From NCBI GenBank assembly GCA_016785225.1, contig JAFBJZ010000422.1, positions 3,154,001-3,218,000 of the forward strand: DNA of 64,000 nucleotides, read 5' to 3'. The notes under the pieces are model-generated. The model saw only the letters and a program-made list of their open reading frames with translations. It was not told the origin of the DNA and searched no databases. Made by a program: the position numbers and the translations under genes. Of this stretch, positions 10,282 to 21,928 are shown piece by piece (position 1 is the stretch's first letter; the number at the start of each line of letters is the position of its first letter). This stretch comes from Psettodes erumei (Eukaryota > Chordata > Actinopteri > Pleuronectiformes > Psettodidae).

Positions 10282-12188
10282 TACATTTAAGAGAGGCAAA
10301 CTTGATACGGGGCCAAGCACACTCGCACAGTGTTTAATCACAATTTAGGTTTACATGACAACGCTAATCAAAAACAGACTTGGGGGGGAGGAAGAGGAGG
10401 AACAGGGACGGAGGAGAGAAGCGATGGAGCGGCCAGGCTCGACGGAGAATGGGAGGATGTTAGTAGGAGGAGGAGAGAAAACAAACAAACACAACAAAGG
10501 CTGGGTGACAGGTGAGGACAGGAGATGGAGGGAGAGGAAACGACAGCAGGAGTGAGATGTGGGAGACTGCAGGAGGCTGGAGCAGTGTCGGGCAGTGCAT
10601 CCTGGGAGTCGGATCTTTAAGAGAATAAAAGCTTTTGTTGATTGGCAACTTTTTTCCCCCTTCTCGCAGACTGTAGTAATGATCTGGCTCTGATTTGAGA
10701 TGCTTTATTTTTCCTAAAGGATGTTTTAAAAACCTGGCGACTGGCTTCTGGCCTACTTGTGTGGGTGTGCGTGTGCGTGCGTGCGCCTGTGTTGACGGGG
10801 TGGGTTTCGGTAGTAAAAGCACAATGGAGTTGTGTACACGCATACACTCCCGTCGCTAACAAAAGTCAAACCACTAAACAAATGCAGTGCCCCCCATAAT
10901 TACAATCATGTGTATAAATGATAGAAGAGACAGATTCTTTCCTCAGCAGGGCCTTTCAGTTTTATGTCATTGTTGCAGTTTCAACAGTGAAACTCCAGAC
11001 TGCCTTTTTTCCCAAAGATTCGCATAGTTAGTCGGCAGTACAGTGAATTAGTGGGTTGACAGAAAACTCCATAATCCAGAGGCCACACACGGAAACCCAG
11101 TGCCGATGAACACAGAGGAATGAAAGAGGCGGGGATCATGATTCTGGAATCAAATATTACCCAGCTTTAGTACCCTATGAAGGATTTGTTCTATGTTTGT
11201 CGTTCGTGCAGTGATGTTTAGGCTTTTAAAGATATAATGGTTTTGTTTTAATTACATGCTATTAATCAGGTCGCACTATTGTATGGTTTTTCCAGCAGTG
11301 GCTGGAATCTGATTTCAAAATAAATCTCTTTAAAGTGCACCGGCTGAAACCTAACCTCCAGGCCAACTGCTGTTGTCGAGTTACGGTGATGTCATCTGAG
11401 GGTGTCTGTCTTCAATCTCCCCCTGAATTCTGGGAAACGTTGTTTCCAGGTTATTTACTGTAATGCGACGTGTGGCCAGTACAGTCAATATAAAGTCCAA
11501 GCTCTAGCTCAGTGTGATTTCTGATGTTGTGAATGAGAGACCCTCTTCAGACGCTGACACATGCCGCACACACTGCACACACACTGTACTACGTGATGAA
11601 CTTCATGGTTCAGCGAAGGAAAGTTAGTGAGAAGGTTCAGCTCGTGTAGGGCTTTCTTGTGCATGTGATATTGTGTGTAACACACTGTGGGAGGTCCACG
11701 TAGCTTCTGCTGTCTTTGCTGACCATTATTATGGCTACAGGCTACATGGCTGGAACTGGCTAATGTTGCGCGCGTGCACACACGCACACACACATTCACA
11801 CTCACAGACGGACAAATGTAGGTGTCTAGAGAGTCACACTTGGAGTGTTTGGATACACAAGTGAATGTGCATGCATGTGTGTCAAGAGTTAGACTCGTGA
11901 TTTATATTGTTTGAATAACGTCTGATTCTTGCAAATGAACCCAAACTGTTTTTGTTGCTCAGGTGTAATCACAGTCGAACATGCTCAAATAAACCAAATG
12001 AACCACAAACACCCCGTCTGTCATGATCACACACAAACACACACACACACATTCACACAGTAACAAACACTGCAGATATAACTGTACACACTGAACCATG
12101 CACTTTGGGGAAATGCAAACAAACACAAACCAAATCTGTTGCTCTTTTCTTCTCTGCTCATCTCTCTCTGTCTCTCCCTGTCTCTCTC

Positions 12189-12217
12189 ATACACACACAC
12201 ACACACACACACACACA
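12189..12217. repeat. (AC)n microsatellite preceded by CT-rich run
   Basis: About 14 units directly after a CTCTGTCTCTC-like stretch. Confidence 0.95.
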
Positions 12218-12780
12218 GAGGCCGGGGCTCTCACATGAGTGTCAAGTGTCTGACAACTGACCGAAGAGTAAAGAAAGTCGCTGTAATATTTCCTTTTGTC
12301 CTTCCAGAAGTGTTTCTCGGTGAGGTGTAAATTGTTAATGTAAATGTAAACTATTACCAAACCAAGGCTAGAGTGGAGTTTCTACACTGTACACCGGTCC
12401 TCTCAGAAGAAGTCGGTGGAGGACTGAATGAGTGATCAGTATTTCCCCTTCCACAGGCTGAAGTCCTAAATCACAAAAATCATATATATGTCATATCTTC
12501 CTGTCCTGGATTTTTTAACACATTTTTTTCCAACAGGTTTATATTGTGGAGCAAATCATTTTCAGACATAAAAGGTATTTGGAGAAAGAGTTCTTCCTAA
12601 AACCTGCAGTGTCATATAGCAAACTGCAGAGCGTAGCTAAATCTAAAAGTTTGTCTGTTTGTCATTATGGTACTATGGTGTAAGATGCTGGCTATAAAGA
12701 GCTAACGAACTCTGGAAGCTTTTACATCATCCATGTACCGCTGCAGATGAGTCAACAGCAAAAATAACTAACATAAGCTG

Positions 12781-13276
12781 CTACATGCAACATTTTAACA
12801 TCGCTAAATCATGACCACATTGAGGCTGAAACATTAGAATAAACACTGCAGAAAGCCCACCATCAAGAGCATTGGCAGCTCTACCAGCCTCCAGATTGAA
12901 TTTAACATTGTGTGCCACCTTGTCGATTTGGCTGGAAATCTGCTTGGATTGCTTTGTGGTACGCAACGAGAAGTGGATGCTGCTTTCCTTCCAGTGCAAA
13001 ATGGAGTTTTCGACGGCAGATAGAATGAGTAAACAGCATTTGATGAATCACTTCCATCTTGATTATCCTTTTTGAGGAAAAAAACCCCTGTGATTGAATG
13101 GCCAAATATCCCCTCTGTGAATGTAAGCAGTGGGGGTAAATGGGTTTCCATTCACAACACCACAGATTAGGACATAGGCTATCAATCAACTGGATTTTCA
13201 TGGTGACTTGCCAAGCTGCCAATTTGATGGTCATTCAGTATTTTGGTCTAAAAATGGTACACATTGCACCTTTAAC
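12781..13276 (-). repeat. Probable dispersed repeat, - orientation
   Basis: The right end reads ACACATTGCACCTTTAA (13259-13275), the complement of TTAAAGGTGCAATGTGT, a phrase seen at an end of common teleost dispersed repeats. Two overlapping - strand open frames (105 and 110 codons) run through it without recognisable domains. The left boundary near 12781 is a guess. Confidence 0.4.
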
Positions 13277-13600
13277 TGTATAGAATGATGCATGAGGGAT
13301 AACGAAGAGCTCCGGGGAGTTTAAGTGTTCTGCCGACACCTCGCTAACAGAAGGAAACTGATTTTGAGATGCTGAAAGTGAGGCTCTGACGGTGGTAGCA
13401 AAAATAACCGCACGTCACTTTAACGGCAAGTACATGAAAGTACTCTGTCAGCAGAGCGTCTAAACATACCTCACAACAGTTGCACGTCGATACTGTGCAG
13501 CCCCGTGAAAAGAAAAATGAGCAGGAAGAACAAAAGACGATGAATGTCAAAGAGATTCAGATTTACAGGAGGTAGGATGTGTGATAGAGAGACAGACAGG

Positions 13601-13684
13601 GAGAGAGAGAGAGAGAGAGGAGAATGAAGATAGAGGAAATGAGAGACTCAGCAGAAGTAGAGAGAGAGAGAGAGAGAGAGAGAG
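13601..13684. repeat. Paired (GA)n tracts
   Basis: GA runs at 13601-13619 and 13660-13684, separated by 40 bp of purine-rich sequence. Confidence 0.93.
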
Positions 13685-16600
13685 TCAGCCACATGAATGG
13701 GGTGAGAGAAGATTTAACCAGGCCTCTTCTAAATACAGAGCGCCACAAAGCCACTTTAAAACCTGTAGAGATATATTTATACATGACACACAAACACACA
13801 CACACACAGACTTTAAAACACACCGACTGTATGTGCAGTTTCTGCCTTGCTCTCCCTTTCTCTCAATGCTTTCACACATGCAATGAAAATCTGCTCTTAT
13901 CGGACTCAGAGGAGGCGTACTGTAAGTGTGCGTCCCAATCAGTTGGACTGGACATTAAACAGACTTTAACCTGTCAGCTCCCGAACACAATCTCAGTGGG
14001 ATGTCCAGGTGTGGCCTTGTGCAAATAGGAATTGTCCAGAGAAGTCACAAGTTGATGACGCTTCTGAAAAAAGGGTCATCATAGCATAGCGTTTTTTTTG
14101 TGTGTTTTGTGTGACGTCCTGCCTCCTGCACTCAATACCAGCAGGTGAAAGCGAGCCTGACACGGACAAGCCCGAGCAGCATGTGTGTGGAGGGGAAACT
14201 CTGAACCATGTCTGGACGTGAACCGGAGTTCACATGAAAAAACAGCTCACATCTCTAAAACAAACACACACACACACACAAAACCTTGGTCAGCCCTCAG
14301 TTGACCTTTCTGATGTTATTATGTAACACAAAGCTCTGAGCTTTAAAAATAGCTCAACATTTGTTAATATTACATTTACATTTTCCAAAAAAACCCAACA
14401 ACATTTACTCTGTTATTTTGGGAGTGAAACTCCACAGATGCTGGAATGGGATCTCACGTCATGCCAGTCATGTTGTCTTTGAAAAGATGTGCATAACTCC
14501 ATCCCTGCCTCCCCAAATACAGCCATGCTGCAGTGGGAAAGAAAAGGCAAATTCTGTCAAGAAAATGCATGCAGAGATAACCGAGTGGAAGCACGTAAGA
14601 AACATTTATTTTTAGGTTGAGAAAGATAATTAAAGATCCTAAAAAGCCATGACAGGTTGTGTATGTTGCTCAGACCAAGTTACAAACACGGGGGTTTATC
14701 TTGTTTGGGTTGAAAATTCTTCTCACGGATGAAAATATGTGTGTGCGTGGACATCACTGCGTGCGTGTGCACGCTGTGTATGTTTTACCATGAGAGAGAG
14801 AGACAGTATTAGCTGCTGTGTTTGTACCAGCGTGAACAAAACAAGTGAAGCAGGAATGTGCATTTTTTGTGTTTAAACAAAGAAAGATGAAACCATGAAA
14901 AGAGGATCACCCGCCCTCCTCCTCCTCTGTTTCCTCTCATCCCTCTGTCTCTTCAGTCTCACACACAGACTTGATTTTGACAGTTTGTCAGCGGGGGAAT
15001 GCTAATGCTCTGCAGATGTTTGATAACCCCTTAGAGGTCCGTGTGTTTTTTTGTGTTAATTGCATCATGTGCAAGTGTGCGTTTGCTCAGTAGCAGAGCT
15101 GTTGTGAGCGGACTGCCACAGTCTGTTTGAGTTAATGTATGGTCAAACAGCAGCCGAAACACCCTCGTCGTCGTCTTTTCGTGTCCACGTGTGTGAAGAA
15201 ACTAAACGGACTTGCACATAACTTACAAGTGTAATGGTGTGTAGCTGTGGGACAGGTCAAATAAGTGAAATGTGAATTTTATTTTTCAAATGAGAGTAAA
15301 GACGCTGCACTCGGAGGACAAACAATGTGTGTGTCCTCAGCCGCACACATTGTTCTCTGTAAACTTGTCATGCTGAATTTTGGTCACTTTTACAAGCGCA
15401 GCGTCACGCTCGTGGTATAACCCCAAGGCCTTGCGCGTATCTCCGCGTGCCTGCGATAGGCTTCTGTTGCAGTCAAAGACAATAGGCTCCAGCCGCCCGC
15501 CCGCTAATTCGTAGCTTTGCTTTATAAGGCCACCAAGTCACCGCAGCCTCTCCGGTATGAAGCGGTGGGGCTGCTCCACATCCAGCCATCATGCATTAAC
15601 TCCACTGCTGTTGCAAAATTTCTCCAGCTTCACAGAACATTGAGGACATTCTGCTGTACATATAGTAAAGAGGGGGGGGGCGATATTTACCGCAACACTG
15701 ATTACTTAAGTCTATAATGTTGCATTTACACAGTGTGAAACTAAAACTCTCTACTGTGACCTATACTCCAAGACTTTTGCTATAAACAAATCTGTCAGCT
15801 TGTTTTTAGCTATAATTATGGCATCTCCCTTGGGGTAATTTGTATAATTTTGGAAATGCTACACCGCTGTGGTGTGGTGCATCGCTCGTCCCAAGTTTTG
15901 CCAAAATCCAGTCACTGGTGTCTGAGATACTCGTGCGTGGCGGAGAGATGGATGACTAAAACAATGAGCAAATATGTGACAGAAACAAAATCCCATCTGG
16001 GACAGGGTTTTGACTCTACGGCAGGTTTTATTTTCTGCTCGAAGTCGATTGTTCTGTTTATACCGCGAACACATACCAGATTGTTCATTATGCTTGGGAT
16101 TAAATAGGAACCTTGTGTTGGCACTAACTTTGTCAAGCTCAAAATAAACACTAATTTAGTGCCCCATTATGTGGTAGAAGCTGTAGTCGTGTTACAGCCA
16201 AAATAAGTGGTGATCAATGTGTATATCGATATGCATATTAATTTAGAAAGCTGATAAGGCTGCATGTTAAAGCCCTGATATGTAAAAATAACACACGTAA
16301 ATAACACACACCCTCTGGTGAATTGGGACTGGGGACTGTTGGGATGTGGCAGGGATACTGTATTCATGATATTCATCCAGGCTACAGGAAACGGCCATTT
16401 CTATCGGTACCGTAGTTGGCCCAAACAACAAAAGGGGGCTGAATCAGCGAGGGAAAGAAAGAAAAACAAATTTTGAGTGCCAGCGGGGGATGATGATGAT
16501 GATGGCAGAGGGATGTTTGATGTGTGGAAAAGTTTGTCTCCACCGCTGAACATCAATAAACAGCCGGCTGCAGTTACCAACACTGACAAAAGAGAAATAA

Positions 16601-16769
16601 ACTGTGGAGACGCATACCGAGCGAGGGAGGACGGGGAAAAATGATCACCTTAGAAACAGAGACCGGGAGTGAAAAAGAGAGGAGGGGGAGGAGGAGGAGG
16701 AAAAGACAAGAACGGGAGAGAAGAGATTAAGAATAAGAAGTCGGTTTACTGGCTGAAATCAGTTGTAGT

Positions 16770-16896
16770 AACCTGGTTAATTTCAAATCCACGTGTATTC
16801 AGAGTTCTCCGTCAGCTGGACCTGAGTTTAAAGTCACGCCTTACAGCATGTTTAGACTTCATAAAGACTTCATAAAGCCTGTGGTAACCTGGTTAC
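16770..16896. promoter_or_regulatory. Duplicated AACCTGGTT motif (Grainyhead-like candidate sites)
   Basis: AACCTGGTT occurs at 16770-16778 and again at 16886-16894. The second sits inside the 13-bp odd-centred palindrome GTAACCTGGTTAC (16884-16896). The motif resembles the AACC(N)GGTT consensus of Grainyhead-family factors. An 11-bp tandem (AGACTTCATAA x2, 16854-16875) lies just before the second copy. Function is inferred from the motif only. Confidence 0.3.
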
Positions 16897-16953
16897 TGGT
16901 CCACGCCACTGCTCTCACAGATAGAAGAACAGAGAAAGAAGAAAAGAGCCTCT

Positions 16954-16982
<29 letters not shown>
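16954..16982. repeat. (GA)n microsatellite
   Basis: About 14 perfect units. Confidence 0.96.
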
Positions 16983-16987
<5 letters not shown>

Positions 16988-17456
16988 CCAACAGAGGAAG
17001 AGAGCGTGTAATGGCTAGAAGCACGCAGACCAGAACAAATAATAATGTTGTTGAGAGTGAGACGGAGAGCGTCTGGGAGGGGACAGCGGGAGGAAACGAC
17101 GGAGCGAGCTCCCGTGACCGAGATGATGAAAAAGAGAGGAGAGAGAGAGGGGAAGAAGAACAAGAACCAAGAGAGGGAGAGCAAACAAACGCCGCCACCA
17201 GTTAGCATCAGGGAGAGACTAAGCTAAATAAACGGCCACAGGCGTCAAGTGATGCCGAGCGCTACTGAAGTCCACGCCACCCACCGCCTGGTGGCCACTT
17301 TCATGTGGTCACTAGAGAGATGATGTCAGCGGCCGCTCCTTGGCTGCATTTCCACTTGCCCTGCTCGCGACTGCTTCAGCTCTCTGCGAGTTCTGCTGGA
17401 GGACTAATGGGCTGATTCACACCAGATTGGTCCAGGCGAAGCGATTCAGTGGCACT

Positions 17457-17530
17457 TAAAGGTGCAGTGCGTGGCGTTTTAGCGACAGTCAGTCACTGGC
17501 ACAGTGTGACCGTAGCAAAGGCAGGCAGTT
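17457..17530 (+). repeat. Possible dispersed-repeat end (TTAAAGGTGCAGTGCGT)
   Basis: TTAAAGGTGCAGTGCGTGG resembles the complement of the repeat end at 13259-13275, with two or three differences. It suggests another, diverged copy in the opposite orientation. The extent is unclear. Confidence 0.35.
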
Positions 17531-17847
17531 TCCTCTGAAATTTGGTAGTTATTTTGGTTCTCTTTTTTCTTATTTAAATTTTTTCTTTGTGTTTTTTTCC
17601 CCGGAAGCCGCCACATTGGTTGCACGCACTCATCAGGACACATGATGTAACTGTGAGAGTTGAAGGCAAACCCACTTCCACAAGTGTTCGATCAAACTGT
17701 CATGTCGCCGTTTTATGATGCTGTTTGGGAAGCAAAAAAAAAAAAAAGATGTCTGTCTTTCTCTGAGCGGACACGTCTGTTCTTTACAAGGTGTCCGACA
17801 CACTGCTGAGGAGCTGTTGGCTGACAAGAGCACGGCCATGTCTGCAT

Positions 17848-17867
17848 ACACACACACACACACACAC
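17848..17867. repeat. (AC)n microsatellite
   Basis: About 10 units. Confidence 0.93.
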
Positions 17868-18780
17868 GTGCTTATAAACACATTCATGTCACTTCGTTGA
17901 CAAGGTGCCTGCTGATCCTGCCGCCACGCGTGCATGTGTGCGTTGGAGTGTGCGCGTGCTGCAGCGCCCGTGCCAGGCAGAGGCGGATCAGATGTGTAAC
18001 CAGTTTGTCTGGCAGATCGCACAAAGCCAGGATACATCCTGTTTGATAAAACATCCAGCGTTGGTGGAGTTTGGTGTTTTAGTTTGTGTTATCAGGACAC
18101 TTACTTACAGCACTTTAGATTTGCTGTCATCAGTCGGGTTTTATGCTGTTCCTGTAAATCTCTCTCGTTCACCCCCTCATTCCTGCCCTCTCTGGCATAT
18201 TTGACATTTCTTCCATATTTGCTGTGAGTGAATCACGCCTGAGTCACACGGACATGTGGCTCACATTAGAGCGTCTTTGTGGTGTTATTAAGATGAGCAA
18301 ACGCACACACACGGACGGCGAAACATATGGGCGTACGTCCTCTGCGGCGGATGTGATCGTTTCGTTTAATGAAAGGTGTCCAGACGCTGTTGCGGGGGAT
18401 AAACTTTAATGTGTGCGTGTGTCATGTCTGCACGAGGAGTCATTTTTTTGAGTAATTAACACAGCAGCAAACATGCGTAACTCTGGCCTGAGCTCACAGT
18501 TGACTGCAGCTTATCGTCTCTTTGTTTTTCTTTCCTTTCTTTAAACACAAGAACGTACTTGATGAAAAGTAATGGGGAAATGACTTTTTTATAAGTTAGA
18601 ATTGAGGCCAACGATAAAAGAGAGGGGACTGACCGGCGTTAACAAAACATTTACGTGCGTGGCTATGGAGTCTGTTTGGCCACCAGGAAGCCCTGTTTCG
18701 AAACTCCTTAGTAGAAATGATTTTGAATGTGGCACAAGCTGATGACCGAGTTAACAGAATCACATCTTTCCTTCGTTTGA

Positions 18781-19260
18781 CATAAATGCAGCCGACAGCT
18801 TGCGGTCACTTCGCCAGGTGTCCGGCAACTGTAGATGATAAAATTTCCATTTCCCAAGAAGCTCGTTCGAGTTTCTCGTCCTCATCGGCCAATTGTGAAA
18901 TTCAAACAACTCCGCTTGCGCTGATGAGCAGAACGCGATGCAAACAGCCGCACGGCTCTGGAAGTGAGCTCATTCTGTCAGACGATGTTGCGGAGGTGAA
19001 GAGAAGATCGGAAACCCGACATGACTGCGGCTCCAGACTCGCCGTTCTCCGTCTTGTCGAAGTTGGTTTCACGTCGTCGCCTCGCCGGCTCTGACCTCAT
19101 CCTGACGGAGTTGGGCAATCCAGTCACAAAAGCCCGAAATCAGAGAACCGCTCGGCGCAGATCATCATCGTCGGACGCCAACAATCAGACGATCAGAGAG
19201 GGGCAGAAAATCAAGAGGCGTCGCTGACGTCACAGCCTCGCAAACACAAAGGATTGTGGG
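18781..19260. promoter_or_regulatory. CpG-dense block with palindromic CRE
   Basis: By hand count there are about 41 CpG dinucleotides in 480 bp at roughly balanced GC, so CpG is not depleted here as it is in the surrounding intron. The perfect CRE palindrome TGACGTCA lies at 19225-19232. Two overlapping + strand frames (18786-19094 and 19021-19227) cross the block; the second is Arg/Ser/Lys-rich and ends at a stop just before the CRE. A hidden promoter with a first exon, a regulatory CpG island, or a recently arrived unmethylated segment are all possible. No TATA box or clear transcript structure was seen. Confidence 0.4.
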
Positions 19261-19481
19261 AGGCGTGGAGGCGGGAAGAATTCAACATTGTTGTCTGTAA
19301 GAGACCACAGAGATGCCAGAGATTTGTGTGCGTGTGTTTGTATATCTGTGTGTACTATGTTCTGTGTGGCTTTGTGTTGTTTGTGTGTATGTGTGATGAC
19401 ACGCAATAATATCATTGATGGTGAACACAGCTTTGCTCTGAAGCTGTTCTGATTTTAATTAGCGCTGTCTCGTTAACGCAG

Positions 19482-19509
19482 ACACACACACACACACACA
19501 CACACACAG
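19482..19509. repeat. (AC)n microsatellite
   Basis: About 14 units. Confidence 0.95.
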
Positions 19510-19670
19510 ATGCACACTCCTTACTGGAACACTGTGGACCTACCACACTCATGTATGGATTATGTTTTAAATGACGGGAATAAGGCTTTGAACACACACA
19601 CAGATGCACACTTTGGGGCCCTGATTCCTGCTCTCTTTGAAAACCTTGCCAAGTCTAGAGTGGCAGACAT

Positions 19671-19693
19671 TGTGTGTGTGTGTGTGTGTGTGT
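19671..19693. repeat. (TG)n microsatellite
   Basis: About 11 units, in inverted orientation relative to the AC tract 160 bp upstream. Confidence 0.95.
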
Positions 19694-20859
19694 GAGTGAG
19701 TTCCCCTCTCGTCATCTAGAACATATCAGTGTGTATAATTACAGGCTTCCCGTTGGCCAGAAAACATCTAAGTGCCCAATTTAGGAAAGTCGCGGGCGCA
19801 TTTCAGCACAACCCTAGGATTGGTGACGTTCCTCATCAACATGACCGTCAATATTTGTCTTACATTTTTATTCATTCTCAGGCTAAATTACCCTGTCTGA
19901 CTATTTTATGTAGTTAGTTGTTTGCTAGATAAGTTTATCTATCAAGAAGTACGAGCTGACACTTGGAACTTTAATGTAGTCCAGCAGTTTCACTGGTTTT
20001 GTCCTGAAGATGTGGGACTGGAAGCTCCATCCCAAACGTGGACACCTTTTTGAAAACTTAAACAACCTGTTCTTCAGTACAAAATCATGTTAGCAGACAT
20101 TCAGACTTGGACGGTTACACTAAAAGAACTGACTGGAGATTCATAGACTATAGACTGACACACACTCAACCCGTTTCTATCCCATTTCCATCTTAAGATT
20201 GAGTGAGAGTTTGTTTGTAGCTGTTGACAAACTTAATTCACTGGGGTGGGGGAGGGAGCATTACATTGTGTGCTTGTAGAAGAAAGCCAGAGAAGAAGGA
20301 TCAGAGTATGAGAGACGACAGAAGAGAGAGGACTGAGAGATAAATGGCAGAACGCAGGACGTGGGGAGGAGAGAAACGAGTGTAAGTCAACAATCAATAC
20401 CAACATAAATCTTCTTCTCTTTCTTCTTCTTCTCCTGTTTTTCCTCTCCCGTCCTCCTCGTCACCACAAACATTCGTAGCCAGGGGCCGACATCCTGGAG
20501 AGAGGCGCAGGTCAGCTCCTAAACCATGTTTGTCCTGTCATTTCAGAAGATATAGGTTGTGCTGGAGAAACCCTCACACTCTCAGAAACATGTGGTTTGA
20601 AGTATATCACCTAAAAACAGACACTGTTTACTCATGTGGTATTTGTCCTGCGGAAAGACTGGTTACTTTCACCAAGACCTGTCTGGCATTCAGAAGTATT
20701 ACAGGGACATTCTGATTTTGCCGTTTTGTTTCTGATTAACAAGAGAGCGGTGACATCTTTGCGAGATTGTTTTTGGTGAATCTGCCACAGTCCGGTCTCG
20801 AAACAATCATCTCAGTTGTCTCCTCTGGGATTTCTGGAATAACTGGAGTTCCTTCCAGG

Positions 20860-21170
20860 CCACTGTCAGTCCGTCCAGCTCTAAATGCTGAAGCTCTGTG
20901 AGCATTCATAATCTGCCTCCCATTTGACTGCGTTACATCTTACAAACCGAGGTGTAAAGACATATATGTCAGATACCAAAATATTGCCACCACTTTTCAT
21001 CTTGGCTAATGAGCTGTAAACGGCCTGCCTCCCACCACTAAGCGCCGCTCAATGACAAGACCATTAGTGACTATTATAAACAAAGTGAGTGGATTTCAAT
21101 TTTCCAAATTGCACGTTTGTCAGCGTTCATTGTTTTTAAATGTGCTCAATAAATACTTTGACTTGGCTGT
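20860..21170. promoter_or_regulatory. Candidate conserved non-coding element
   Basis: Free of simple repeats and of long open frames, balanced in composition. It carries several developmental-type cores: GGCTAATGAG, CATTAGTG, CTATTATAAAC and CAATAAATAC. This is the texture of teleost enhancers inside developmental genes. Conservation cannot be tested here. Confidence 0.3.
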
Positions 21171-21640
21171 TTTTCTAATTCCCTAAAAAAAAAAGTGGCG
21201 CATAGACAGAAAATGCCACGTGACCTGAAGTCCCATCTCTTCTCTCGTGTCCTCAGAGCAAACACTGCAGATTAAAGTACAAACATTGCACAGATTCATC
21301 ACTTTAAATCTAATAAAGTCCAGAAAATAGCATCAATTTTTCACATTCAACCACAATTTGGATTTTGGAACATTGTCTGTTTGTTTAGTTTGTGAAAATG
21401 AGCATGAGTTGCCTGATCCCTGCGCTGCGGTGTAAATTGTGCTTTCTGTTTGAAGCGCTCAGATAACCACATCAACAACCGCCTTTTAAAAGCACCTCAG
21501 GATTTATACACAGAGCGACTGAGCGGCTCACTTTGAGGTTTATAATACTTAATGGGTAATAAAAGGAAATGTTTCTGATAATCCCTCTTTCTCTCCAAAG
21601 TGTTTCCTTCTCTTTGTACTACTTCAAGTCACTTCCACAG

Positions 21641-21643
21641 CAC

Positions 21644-21699
<56 letters not shown>
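21641..21699. repeat. (CA)n microsatellite
   Basis: About 29 CA units with one CG interruption near the left end. Confidence 0.97.
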
Positions 21700-21702
<3 letters not shown>

Positions 21703-21905
21703 TACAGACCCTCTATTAATCACTAGTCTAATTCTGGAGGTAGATGTCGTAATAATAGCAGTTTCAGCGTTTTGGCGGCACTCTCCGCATGGTAAATAGA
21801 CCGTTCCACTTTTCCGGAAAGAGATGAAAGACTCCTGGAGGAGCCACGTTAATGAAATCTGCTGAGTGAAAACTGAACTGGGAGGAAGGGCCCTACCTGG
21901 AAACG

Positions 21906-21928
21906 CACACACACACACACACACACAT
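21906..21928. repeat. (AC)n microsatellite
   Basis: About 11 units. Confidence 0.94.

Noticed and set aside
18786..19227. Overlapping frames in the CpG-dense block as a possible gene
   Set aside because: No recognised domain, the two frames overlap in different registers, and CpG-rich DNA naturally lacks stops. Kept only as a CpG-island note.
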